Below, piece by piece: positions 49,986 through 58,455 of a stretch of DNA of 64,000 nt. The stretch is from NCBI RefSeq assembly GCF_965213555.1, contig NZ_OZ243890.1:1860001-1924000 (forward strand), written 5' to 3'. The stretch's first letter is position 1; every line of letters starts with the position of its first letter. The notes below the pieces were generated by a model. The model did not search any database. It was not told the origin of the DNA and saw only the letters and a program-made list of their open reading frames with translations. The DNA is from Acuticoccus sp965213555 (lineage in GTDB: Bacteria; Pseudomonadota; Alphaproteobacteria; Rhizobiales; Amorphaceae). The translations under genes were made by a program, and so were the position numbers.

Positions 49986-50093
49986 TAGAGCCTCCTGGGT
50001 CTACTCGGACCTCGACAAGATGCTCTAGCTCGTTGATTGACGGCGGTCCTCTCGGGTCGGGTGGTTCCACCCAACCCAAGAAGACCGCTCTAG
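49986..50093 (+). repeat. 107-bp double-hairpin repeat, copy B
   Basis: Same arrangement as copies A and C: TAGAGCCTCCTGGGTCTACT opens the first hairpin, GATGCTCTAGCTCGTTGATT ends it, and the second hairpin has TCGGGTGG/CCACCCAA arms ending in GACCGCTCTA. The first hairpin stem is weakened by substitutions (TCGGACCTC in place of CAGACCCAG), the most diverged of the three. It lies between the porin terminator and the TRAP transporter genes. Confidence 0.8.
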
Positions 50094-50399
50094 GCTCCGG
50101 CTGGGCCTGCTGGCGATCGCTGTCTCCGTTCGCCGCTCTTCCGCGAAGCACCGCCAGAAGTCTCAATGTGATCCTGCTCCGCCCCAGGCCTGCTCGTCAG
50201 GATCGAGTTGACCGCTCGCTGCAACGCGTAGGAGTATTGGTGGCGAACGGGCCAGGATCGAGGGTCGGTTCGCTCCGAGCAATCGCCTGACGGGCGACGA
50301 GCGACGACACTCGAGCGCTCACCTGGAAGGGCCACCCATCGTGAGGGCGCGAGGTGGAGGTGGGACGACTGCGCACGCCGACGTCAAGCGCACGACGCC
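50094..50399. other. gene-poor stretch before the TRAP genes
   Basis: About 300 bases of ordinary GC-rich DNA between the repeat and the TRAP small permease. No gene, hairpin or promoter pair can be supported. A minus-strand frame (RRHQYSYALQRAVN-like) is too short to classify. Confidence 0.4.
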
Positions 50400-51032
50400 G
50401 TGAGCGCATCGGGAGGCGCGATGGGGCGTAGAGCTCCGCAGCCGAGGACGCCGCGTACCGCAGTCGCCGGCGCCGCGGACGGCGCGAAGCCACGGCCGGC
50501 GGCGATGACCGTGCTCGACCGCATCGCCGCGGCCCTGGCACGCGCGACGATCCTTGTCGCCGCGGCAGCGGTCGTGATCATGACCTTACACGTTGCCGCC
50601 GGCGTCATCTGCCGCAGCGTCTTTGGTGTGTCGCTCACGGGCACGGTCGAGGTCGTCTCCTACTACTACATGGTGTTCATCGCGTTCGCCCCGTGGGCGT
50701 TCGCTCAGTGGATGCACGAGCACATCGCGGTCGACGCGCTCGTTGGGCTGATGCCCGACTGGATGCGCGCTGCGACGCAGGTCGCCGCCGCACTCGCGAG
50801 CCTCCTCGTCATCGGCGTCGTCACATGGGCGCTCGCCGACCAGGCGATCCGGCAGACCGGCTACGGGGAGCACGTCGTCTCGGGCGCCGTGGACGTTCCC
50901 GTGTGGCCGGCGCGCTGGATTGCCGTGGCCGGCGCGGCTGCCATGATCGTGGTCCTCGCCGCCCAGCTCGCCAACCCTGCTGCCGCCGGGAGGCAAAAGC
51001 ACGCGCGCCGCGAGGAGGGGACCCTGCTGTGA
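50400..51032 (+). CDS. TRAP transporter small permease (DctQ type)
   Basis: Small four-span subunit that pairs with the large permease of a tripartite ATP-independent periplasmic (TRAP) importer driven by the sodium or proton gradient. Spans fall at ILVAAAAVVIMTLHVAAGVI, the VEVVSYYYMVFIAFAPWAFA segment, QVAAALASLLVIGVVTWAL and WIAVAGAAAMIVVLAAQLA. The motif GVICRSVFGVSLTGTVEVVS is the family hallmark. The start is uncertain: GTG at 50400 and ATGs at 50421 and 50505 are all in frame; the last gives the usual 175-residue length. It overlaps the large-permease GTG by four bases (GTGA). Confidence 0.85.
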   Translation: MSASGGAMGRRAPQPRTPRTAVAGAADGAKPRPAAMTVLDRIAAALARATILVAAAAVVIMTLHVAAGVICRSVFGVSLTGTVEVVSYYYMVFIAFAPWAFAQWMHEHIAVDALVGLMPDWMRAATQVAAALASLLVIGVVTWALADQAIRQTGYGEHVVSGAVDVPVWPARWIAVAGAAAMIVVLAAQLANPAAAGRQKHARREEGTLL

Positions 51033-52338
51033 GCGTCGAGGCTGGGTTCCTTAGCCTCGGCATCCTCATCGCGCTCCTTGCCATCAGGGTGCCGATCGGC
51101 GTGGCGCTGATCGCGGTCGCGTTCCTGGGTCTATGGTACCTGCGCGGCTTCGGCCCGGCGTTCGGCAGCCTTCGGTCGACCCCGTTCGATTTCGTCGCTC
51201 ATTGGACGCTTTCGGCGGTGCCGATGTTCATCCTGATGAGCGCCGTCGCCTCGCGCACCGGCCTTACCACGGCGCTCTACGGCTCCATGCGCCTGTGGTT
51301 CGGACGCCTCCCAGGCGGGCTCGCCATCGCCACGAGCTTCGCCGGCGCCGGCTTTGCCGCGATCTGCGGCTCGAGCCTTGCGACCACGGCCGCCATGGGC
51401 AAGATCGCGGTGCCCGAGATGCTGCGTGTCGGCTACGATCGCGGCCTCGCTGCAGGCTGCGCCGCGGCAGTCGGCACGGTTGGGGCGTTGATCCCACCGT
51501 CGATCATCATGGTGATCTACGCGTTGTTCGCGGAGGTCTCCGTGAGCAAGATGCTGATCGCAGGCATCGTGCCGGGCCTCATCACGACGCTCGTCTATGC
51601 CGTCATGATCTACCTGCGCTGCACGGCGAACCCTGAGCTGGCTCCGCGGCTGGACCTTTCCGGCATCACGCTGCGCGACAAGGTGCGGAGCCTGCGTCGC
51701 GTCTGGCCGTCGGCCTGATTGCGACCGCGATGATCGGTGCGATCTACGGCGGCATCGCCACGGCGACGGAGGCCGGCGCCGTCGGCGCGATCGCGACGGC
51801 CCTCGTCGCCTGGAGCCAGGGCTCGTTCAAGGTTTCGGCCCTGCGCGAGAGCGCGATCGAGACCGCGACCACGTCGGGCACCCTCTTCTTCATCGCCATC
51901 GGGGCGACGCTGCTGACCCAGTACCTCGCGTTGACCGGCCTGCCGCTCTACCTGTCGCAGACGATCACGATGTGGACCGAAGAGCCGGTCGTCATCCTCC
52001 TGATCTGCTGCGCGCTCTACCTCGTCCTCGGCGCGTTCCTCGATACGCTGGGCATCCTGCTCCTCACCCTGCCGATCCTCCTGCCGATCTTCGACAACGC
52101 GAGGATCGACGAGATCTGGGCCGGCGTCATCCTGGTCAAGATGCTCGAGATCGGCCTCCTCACGCCGCCGGTCGGCATGAACGTCTTCGTGATGAACAAG
52201 GTGTCGGGCGATGCGGTGCCGCTCGGCGCGATCTACCGTGGCGTGACCTGGTTCCTCGCCGCCGAGGTCGTCATCATGGCGCTCCTCATCGCCTTTCCGG
52301 CCATCATTTTGACGTTGCCCGACATGATGACGGGGTGA
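51029..52338 (+). pseudogene. TRAP transporter large permease (DctM type), frameshifted
   Basis: The DctM family protein is split into two frames. The first runs VSVEAGFLSLGILIALLAIR, FAGAGFAAICGSSLATTAAM and LIPPSIIMVIYALFAEVSVS, and stops at RRVWPSA near 51718. The second, overlapping frame runs LIATAMIGAIYGGIATATEA, AIETATTSGTLFFIAIGATL, and TPPVGMNVFVMNKVSGDAV to the normal end. The combined length of 1310 bases is one short of a whole codon number, so a single-base loss near 51700-51715 restores a 436-residue protein. The site has no homopolymer, which argues a little against sequencing error. If real, the importer is dead unless frameshifting occurs. Confidence 0.85.
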
Positions 52339-52358
52339 GACGAGAGGGAGGACGACAA

Positions 52359-53489
52359 ATGAACAACACCCTGACGGTGACGACCGCGAAGACCCTCGCC
52401 GCCGCGGCCGCGCTGAGCCTCGGCTGTGCCGCGGCGGTTCCGGCCAACGCCGACACTCAGGTCGTGTTCGGCCAGTACAGCAGACCCCAGCAACCGCTCA
52501 ACGCCCGAGGCATCATCCCCTTCCTCGAGGCCGTCGAGGAGCAGAGCGGCGGCGCCATCGACACGACGTTCGCCGGCGGCGGCGCCGTGGTGACTGCCAA
52601 GACCACGCTGTTTGCCCTGCGCGACGGGCTCGTCGATGGCGCGTTCGTCCCGACCGTGTACTACCCGGCCGAGCTCCCGGTCGTCAACGTCATCGTGAAC
52701 CTCGGCGTCGTGATGTCGGACGTGAAGGCTGCCATCGGCGCGATCAACGAGGTGATGCTGCTCGACTGTCCAGCGTGTAACGAGGAAGCCAAGCGCTGGA
52801 ACATGCGCTTCCTCGGCGCCTGGAGCCTCACACCCTACGACCTCATGTGCACCCAGCCGGTTCGCACGGCGGCCGACGTCGAGGGGCTCCGCATCCGCGC
52901 CGCCGGCCACACGGTGCCGCTGACCACCGCGCTGGGCGCCTCGCCCATCAACGTCCCGTCGTCGGAGATCTACGAGGTGCTGGAGCGCGGCCAGGTCGAC
53001 TGCGTGTTCGGTCCGCCGAACTGGCTCGAGGCCAACTCGCTCGGGGAGATCGCCAAGCACGTCGTCGACGTCAACGCTGGCACCGTGCCGAACCCCAACA
53101 CGCTCATGCTGCGCGAGGAGGTCTGGGAAGCGATGAGCGCGGACGAGCAGGCGCTCCTGGTCGAGCACGCCCCGGCCGCCATCGCCGGCGCGTACTTCGG
53201 GACGCTCGAGGAGGACGAGGCCGCGCTCAACAAGGAGGGCGCCGGCTACGAGCTCATCACGCCCGACGCCTCGCTGAAGGCTGCCATCGAGGAGGCGGCC
53301 GCAGACGCGTTCGAGACCGCCGTCGCCAAGGGTGAGGAGCAGGGCGTCGACGGCGCGCGGACGCTCGCGCAGAAGGTGATGACCGCTTACGAGCGCTGGC
53401 AGGGCCTCGTCGCCGACGTGGACAGCGAAGAGGCCTACGCCAAGCTTCTGTCGGACGAGGTGTTCGCCAAGTACACGCCGGGGAGCTGA
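52359..53489 (+). CDS. TRAP transporter substrate-binding protein (DctP type)
   Basis: Periplasmic receptor of the TRAP system, 376 residues. It has a signal peptide (KTLAAAAALSLGCAAAVPAN, cut after ANA), the family core YDLMCTQPVRTAADVEGLRI then RAAGHTVPLTTALGASPINV, and VDCVFGPPNWLEANSLGEIA, with the conserved arginine that grips a carboxylate in RIRAAG. It also has two cysteines in LLDCPACNEE. Ligands of this family are mostly organic acids. It lies 20 bases after the large permease with GAGGGAGGA as ribosome site, and about 70 bases before the first acyl-CoA dehydrogenase gene, in the same direction. Confidence 0.9.
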   Translation: MNNTLTVTTAKTLAAAAALSLGCAAAVPANADTQVVFGQYSRPQQPLNARGIIPFLEAVEEQSGGAIDTTFAGGGAVVTAKTTLFALRDGLVDGAFVPTVYYPAELPVVNVIVNLGVVMSDVKAAIGAINEVMLLDCPACNEEAKRWNMRFLGAWSLTPYDLMCTQPVRTAADVEGLRIRAAGHTVPLTTALGASPINVPSSEIYEVLERGQVDCVFGPPNWLEANSLGEIAKHVVDVNAGTVPNPNTLMLREEVWEAMSADEQALLVEHAPAAIAGAYFGTLEEDEAALNKEGAGYELITPDASLKAAIEEAAADAFETAVAKGEEQGVDGARTLAQKVMTAYERWQGLVADVDSEEAYAKLLSDEVFAKYTPGS

Positions 53490-53563
53490 GCCTCCCTCCC
53501 GCTTGATAGGTGTCGCCGGGAGCCGGCGGCACGCCGACTTCACCCATCTCATGAGGCCGTGTG

Positions 53564-54784
53564 ATGTTCATCAACACCGTTGCGCACGACGACGACCTCG
53601 ACGCCTTCCGCCAAGAGGTCCGCGAGTTCTGCCACACCGAGCTGTCGGGCGACATCAGGGCGAGGCTCGACCGCGGCCAGCAGTTGGGCAAGGACGAGCA
53701 CGACCGTTACATGAAGGCGCTCGCCCGGAGGGGCTGGCTCGTCGGGCATTGGCCGCGCGAGCATGGTGGACAGGACTGGGGACCGGAGCGGACCGGGGCG
53801 CTGCACGACGAGCTCGGCCGCGCCGGCGCGCCGTGGCTGATCCCGTTCGGCGTCACCATGGTCGGCCCGGTCATCTACACCTTCGGGTCTGAGGCCCAGC
53901 GGGACCGCTTCCTGCCGGGGATCATCGCCAACGACGTGTGGTGGTGCCAGGGCTACTCGGAGCCGGGCGCAGGGTCCGACCTTGCGTCGCTGAAGACCCG
54001 TGCGGTCTTCGCAGAGGACGCAGAAGGACCGCACTACGTCGTCAACGGTCAGAAGATCTGGACGACGCTGGCGCACTGGGCCGACTGGATCTTCTGCCTG
54101 GTGCGCACCGATCCGAACGCGAAGAAGCAGGCGGGAATCTCGTTCCTGCTCATCGACATGGCGACGCCGGGCGTGACGGTGCGGCCGATCAAGACGATCG
54201 ACCTCGGCCATCACCTCAACGAGGTGTTCTTCGACAACGTCCGCGTGCCTGCCGAGAACCTCGTCGGTGAGGAGAACAAGGGGTGGGAGTACGCGAAGTT
54301 CCTGCTCGGCTACGAGCGCTCTGCCGGAGGAGCGGCGGGCAAGTACCACCGTTACCTCGCCCAGCTCCGGCAGATCCTCGGCGACACGAAGGAGGGCGGC
54401 CGACCGCTGGCCGAGGACATCCGCTTCAGGCGCCGCATGGCGCAGCACGAGGCGGACCTCGCCGCCTTGACGGCGCTCGGCGCCGATCAGCACGCGGCCT
54501 TCCACGCGGCGGGTCGCCCGTCGCTGATCGGCGCCGCCGCGCTCAAGCTGCGCGCGACGGAGCTGCAGCAGGCCATCCTACAGACCATGGTGGACGTGCT
54601 TGCCCGCCAGGGCCTGCCTTACCAGCCCGAGGCGCTGGATGCCGGCTGGAACGGCGAGCTCATCGGTCCGCCGGAGATGGCCGGCATCCTCTACGAGCAC
54701 CTGACGCGTCGTGCGGCCACCATCTACGGCGGCTCGTCGGAGATCCAAAGGAACATCATCGCGAAGGGCGCCCTCGGTCTCTGA
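53564..54784 (+). CDS. acyl-CoA dehydrogenase
   Basis: FAD enzyme that introduces the alpha-beta double bond into an acyl-CoA, 406 residues from the ATG; the GTG one codon before is also possible. Motifs: WWCQGYSEPGAGSDLASLKT (flavin and substrate site), KIWTTLAHWADWIFCLVRTD, IDLGHHLNEVFFDNVRVPAE, and the C-terminal RRAATIYGGSSEIQRNIIAK, where family members bind FAD pyrophosphate. Its partner follows after 25 bases. Paired dehydrogenase genes like these often encode one heteromeric enzyme acting on bulky (steroid or terpenoid) acyl-CoAs; here that is inference. Confidence 0.9.
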   Translation: MFINTVAHDDDLDAFRQEVREFCHTELSGDIRARLDRGQQLGKDEHDRYMKALARRGWLVGHWPREHGGQDWGPERTGALHDELGRAGAPWLIPFGVTMVGPVIYTFGSEAQRDRFLPGIIANDVWWCQGYSEPGAGSDLASLKTRAVFAEDAEGPHYVVNGQKIWTTLAHWADWIFCLVRTDPNAKKQAGISFLLIDMATPGVTVRPIKTIDLGHHLNEVFFDNVRVPAENLVGEENKGWEYAKFLLGYERSAGGAAGKYHRYLAQLRQILGDTKEGGRPLAEDIRFRRRMAQHEADLAALTALGADQHAAFHAAGRPSLIGAAALKLRATELQQAILQTMVDVLARQGLPYQPEALDAGWNGELIGPPEMAGILYEHLTRRAATIYGGSSEIQRNIIAKGALGL

Positions 54785-54809
54785 CGCCCGATCGTCGCCA
54801 GGAGGCACC

Positions 54810-55976
54810 ATGCCAGCGTTTTCCCGTGAGGAGCGGCAACTCCTCAGCGATAGCGTCGAGGACTACTTGGCCGACCGCCACCCCGCCGGGCATGCCGTCG
54901 GCCCGTCCCGACCGGAGGGCAACGGGGTCGGTCGCGGGTGGGCCGACTACGCGCGGCTCGGCTGGTTGGGTCTCGCGTTGCCGGAGGCTGTGGGGGGCTC
55001 GGGTGGTCTTACGGAGGCCGCCATCGTGCTGGCGGCCGCCGGCAAGGTCCTCGCGCAGGAGCCCCTCATCCCCACGCTGATCCTCGGGGCCGGCGCGATC
55101 GCCCGGGTGGGGACCGAGGGCCAGCGCTCGTTGCTGGCGGACGTTGTCGCCGGCGAGCGCGTCCTCGCGTTCTGCCACACCGAGCCGGACGCCGGCTACG
55201 ACCGCTCGCACGTCAACGCGCTCGCCGGTCACGACGGCGACGGCTACTCCATCTCCGGCGACAAGGCGTTCGCAATCGGCGCCCACGCGGCCGACACCCT
55301 CGTCGTGTCGGCGCGGATCGGCGACGGCGCAGGGCCCGTCGGTCTCTTCCTCCTCCCTGCCGACGCCGCCGGGCTCGAGCGCATCACCGCGCCCTGCCTC
55401 GACGGGCGGCTCGGCGCGGCGGTCCGCATGCGCGACGTGCCCGCCGGAGGCGACGCGCTGCTCGGCGGCGTCCCGGTCGATCGGCTGGGCGAGATCGACC
55501 GGCTGCTCGATCGTGGCACGCTCGCGGTGTGCGCGGAGGCGGTCGGCGCGATGAGCGCGGCCGCGGCGATCACGACCCAGTACATCAAGTCCCGCGAGCA
55601 GTTCGGCCGACCTCTGGCCGAGTTTCAGGTGCTCCAGCACCGCGTCGTCGACATGCACCTGATGGGGGAGGAGTGCCGCGCGATGGTCCACGCGGTGCTC
55701 GAGGCGACGGACCGGGCTGCGGACGACGACGCCGGCACGGCCGTCGCCATCTGGCGGGCCAAGGTGAAGGTCGCGCAGGCGAGCCGCTTCGTCGGCGGGC
55801 AGGGCATCCAGCTCCACGGCGGGATGGGGATGACCGACGACATGGCGATCGGGCACTACTACAAGCGGCTGGCCGTCTGCGAGGCGATGTTCGGCGATGC
55901 CGACTGGCACCTCGATCGGCTCGCCGCGGCCGAGGGCGCGTCGACGGGCGCCCGGCGCGAGCTCGAGGTCGCCTAG
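54810..55976 (+). CDS. acyl-CoA dehydrogenase, second of a pair
   Basis: The 388-residue protein has LGLALPEAVGGSGGLTEAAI, FCHTEPDAGYDRSHVNALAG in place of the usual xWAxTEPxAGSD, YIKSREQFGRPLAEFQVLQH and GGQGIQLHGGMGMTDDMAIG. The flavin-binding positions are weaker than in the upstream enzyme, as expected for the non-catalytic or complementary half of a heteromeric dehydrogenase. Start is ATG with CAGGAGGC eight bases before it, the strongest ribosome site in the block. Its TAG overlaps the GTG of the ligase by one base. Confidence 0.88.
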   Translation: MPAFSREERQLLSDSVEDYLADRHPAGHAVGPSRPEGNGVGRGWADYARLGWLGLALPEAVGGSGGLTEAAIVLAAAGKVLAQEPLIPTLILGAGAIARVGTEGQRSLLADVVAGERVLAFCHTEPDAGYDRSHVNALAGHDGDGYSISGDKAFAIGAHAADTLVVSARIGDGAGPVGLFLLPADAAGLERITAPCLDGRLGAAVRMRDVPAGGDALLGGVPVDRLGEIDRLLDRGTLAVCAEAVGAMSAAAAITTQYIKSREQFGRPLAEFQVLQHRVVDMHLMGEECRAMVHAVLEATDRAADDDAGTAVAIWRAKVKVAQASRFVGGQGIQLHGGMGMTDDMAIGHYYKRLAVCEAMFGDADWHLDRLAAAEGASTGARRELEVA

Positions 55977-57529
55977 TGCCCCGCTTCGCCGCCGACCTTG
56001 CGAGGGCGCGCCCGGACGAGGTGGCGCTCGCCGATCCGTGGCAGTCGCTCACTTGGGGCGACGTCGACGGCATGCTCGACCGCATCGCCAACGGCCTCGC
56101 CGCCCTCGACCTCGAGCCGTCGCAGCGGGTGGCGGTGTTCGCCGAGAACGCGGCCGAGACGGCGCTCGCGAACCTCGGCGGCCTCATCGCCGGGGTGTCG
56201 GTCACGCCGGTCAACTTCCACCTGAACGCCGAGGAGGCCGCCTACATCCTCAAGGACGCCGGCATTGCCGTGCTCTTCGTGGATGCGGCCACGGCCGAGC
56301 GCGGGCTCGCCGCCGCGCGGCTCGCTCGGGTTCCCACCGTCATCGGCTGGGGCGGCGTGCCGGACGAGGCGACCGACTTCGCCACGTGGCTCCAACGCCA
56401 ATCGGGCGAGCCTTGCGACGAGGCGCGCCCACCGCGGCCGAACCTCCTGTACACGTCCGGCACCACCGGACGTCCCAAGGCCGTCGAGTTGCCGCCGACC
56501 ATGTTCGCCGGCGGCAGCAGCGTCGCCGAACACCTGGAGCGGCTCAAGGCGAACCCGCACGCCGGCCTGGGGACGCACCTCGTGGTGGGGCCGATGTACC
56601 ACACCGGTCCGCTCTCCGGCGCGCGGCTCCTCGCGGCCGGCACGCCCTCCGTCATCCTGGGGCGCTTCGATGCCGAGGCGACGCTGGCGGCCGTCGCGCG
56701 CCACCGCATCGCGAGCACCGTCATGGTGCCGACGCACTTCATCCGCCTGCTCGCGCTGCCCGAACCGGTGCGCCGCCGCTATGACGTGTCGTCGCTCAAG
56801 CGCGTCAGCCACACCGGGGCGAGGTGCCCGGTCGACGTCAAGCGCGCGATGATCGGGTGGTGGGGACCGGTGCTGGTCGAGGCCTACGGGGCGACCGAGA
56901 TCGGCACCACGAACTCCATCGACACGCAGGAGTGGCTGGCGCACCCCGGCTCCGTCGGGCGAGCGGTGCCGCCCTTCACCGCGGTGATCGTCGACGATGA
57001 CGGGGCACCCGTCCCGCCGCGCACCGAAGGTCGCTTGTGCTTCCGCGATGCCACCGGACGCGGCCCGATCTACCACGACGACCCGCGCAAGACGGCGGAC
57101 GCGTACGTTGCGCCGGGCCTCTTCACCATCGGTGAGGTCGCCTGGATGGACGAGGACGGCTACGTCTACATCACCGACCGGGTGAGCGACATGGTCGTCT
57201 CCGGCGGCGTGAACATCTACCCGGCCGAGGCCGAGGAGGTCCTCGCAGGGCATCCCGACGTCGCCGACGTCGCCTGCGTCGCGGCGCCCCATCCCGAGAT
57301 GGGCGAGGAGTTGGTCGCGCTCGTCGTCCCTGCCGACCCGACCGCGCCGCCGGACCGTGCTGGGCTGATCGCCTGGTGCCGGGAGCGCCTCAGCACGTTC
57401 AAGTGCCCACGCCGCGTGGTCCTCACCGACGACCTCGGCCGCAACGCCATGGGCAAGCTCGACAAGCGCGCACTGCGGGCCCCCTTCTGGCAGCAGCCCG
57501 CCGAACCCGAGAAGGCCGGCACCCCATGA
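55976..57529 (+). CDS. AMP-dependent acyl-CoA synthetase
   Basis: Activates a carboxylic acid to its CoA thioester with ATP. The 517-residue protein has the adenylate-forming core LLYTSGTTGRPKAVELPPTM (P-loop), YGATEIGTTNSI, the hinge region VSDMVVSGGVNIYPAEAEEV and the catalytic lysine in GKLDKRALRAP. Short N-terminal part and medium length fit acyl-CoA synthetases of the long-chain or cyclic-acid type rather than acetyl-CoA synthetase. It is translated from GTG directly overlapping the preceding stop (TAGTG). It would provide the substrate for the two dehydrogenases and the hydratase. Confidence 0.9.
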   Translation: MPRFAADLARARPDEVALADPWQSLTWGDVDGMLDRIANGLAALDLEPSQRVAVFAENAAETALANLGGLIAGVSVTPVNFHLNAEEAAYILKDAGIAVLFVDAATAERGLAAARLARVPTVIGWGGVPDEATDFATWLQRQSGEPCDEARPPRPNLLYTSGTTGRPKAVELPPTMFAGGSSVAEHLERLKANPHAGLGTHLVVGPMYHTGPLSGARLLAAGTPSVILGRFDAEATLAAVARHRIASTVMVPTHFIRLLALPEPVRRRYDVSSLKRVSHTGARCPVDVKRAMIGWWGPVLVEAYGATEIGTTNSIDTQEWLAHPGSVGRAVPPFTAVIVDDDGAPVPPRTEGRLCFRDATGRGPIYHDDPRKTADAYVAPGLFTIGEVAWMDEDGYVYITDRVSDMVVSGGVNIYPAEAEEVLAGHPDVADVACVAAPHPEMGEELVALVVPADPTAPPDRAGLIAWCRERLSTFKCPRRVVLTDDLGRNAMGKLDKRALRAPFWQQPAEPEKAGTP

Positions 57530-58362
57530 CCTACAAGACCATCCGCACCGACACGCCGGCCGACCACGTGGCGCGCATCACCCTCGCCCGACCGGACCGC
57601 CGCAACGCCCAGTCCATCGAGCTGCTCTACGAGCTCAACGCGGCCTTCGATGCTGCTGCTCGCGACGCGTCGATCAAGGTGATCGTGCTCGCCGGCGACG
57701 GGCCGCACTTCTCCTCGGGGCACGACCTCGGGGGCGACCGCACGATGTCCGGCTTCACCCCGGTCACGCCTTGGGGCGGCTTTGACGCGCCCGGCGCGGA
57801 GGGCCGGCAGGCGCGGGAGGAGGAGTACTACCTCGGCTTCTGCCGGCGCTGGCGGGACATCCCGAAGCCGACCATCGCGCAGGCGCACGGCAAGACGATT
57901 GCGGGCGGGCTGATGCTGATCGCCGTCTGCGACCTCATCGTGGCGTCGCAGGAGGCGACCTTCTCCGACCCCACGGTCGCCTTCGGCGTCAACGGGGTCG
58001 AGTGGTTCTCCCACCCCTGGGACTTCGGTCCGCGCAAGGCGAAGGAGCTGTTGTTCACCGGCGGGATGCTGACTGCGGCCGAGGCCCACGCGGTCGGCTT
58101 CGTGAACCACGTCGTCCCGCGCGACGAGCTGGAGGGCTTCGTCCTGTCGCTTGCCGGACGCATCGCGGCGCGCCCGGCGATGGGCCTGCGGCTCGCCAAG
58201 ATGGCGGTGAACCAGGCGCAGGACGCCCAAGGTCTGCAGACCGCGGTGAACGCTGCCATGGCGCTCCACCACGTGGGACACGCCCACAACCAGGAGCGCT
58301 TCGGCCAGAGCATCGACCCCGCCGGCGTCGACATCATCCGCCGCGAGGCGAGGGGGTCCTAG
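57526..58362 (+). CDS. enoyl-CoA hydratase/isomerase (crotonase family)
   Basis: Adds water to the enoyl-CoA formed by the dehydrogenases. The 278-residue protein has ARITLARPDRRNAQSIELLY, KVIVLAGDGPHFSSGHDLGG (first oxyanion-hole segment), GKTIAGGLMLIAVCDLIVAS (second) and EATFSDPTVAFGVNGVEW. The position where classical hydratases have their second catalytic glutamate reads FGVNGVEW, so a variant activity cannot be excluded. It overlaps the ligase stop (ATGA). The substrate is not identifiable from sequence. Confidence 0.88.
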   Translation: MTYKTIRTDTPADHVARITLARPDRRNAQSIELLYELNAAFDAAARDASIKVIVLAGDGPHFSSGHDLGGDRTMSGFTPVTPWGGFDAPGAEGRQAREEEYYLGFCRRWRDIPKPTIAQAHGKTIAGGLMLIAVCDLIVASQEATFSDPTVAFGVNGVEWFSHPWDFGPRKAKELLFTGGMLTAAEAHAVGFVNHVVPRDELEGFVLSLAGRIAARPAMGLRLAKMAVNQAQDAQGLQTAVNAAMALHHVGHAHNQERFGQSIDPAGVDIIRREARGS

Positions 58363-58455
58363 CGCCGAAACGCCCTTGTCGTCGCCGCGCCGATGCCGGA
58401 GAACATGTGCGCACGGGGGAGGGCAACCTCCGGCGACCTAGCGAGGGGGGACAGC

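Noticed and set aside
49847..50400. Second terminator-like or transposase sequence after the porin
   Set aside because: Apart from the GCAA-loop terminator and the repeat copy, the short frames here (for example around 50100-50300) do not match any transposase motif.
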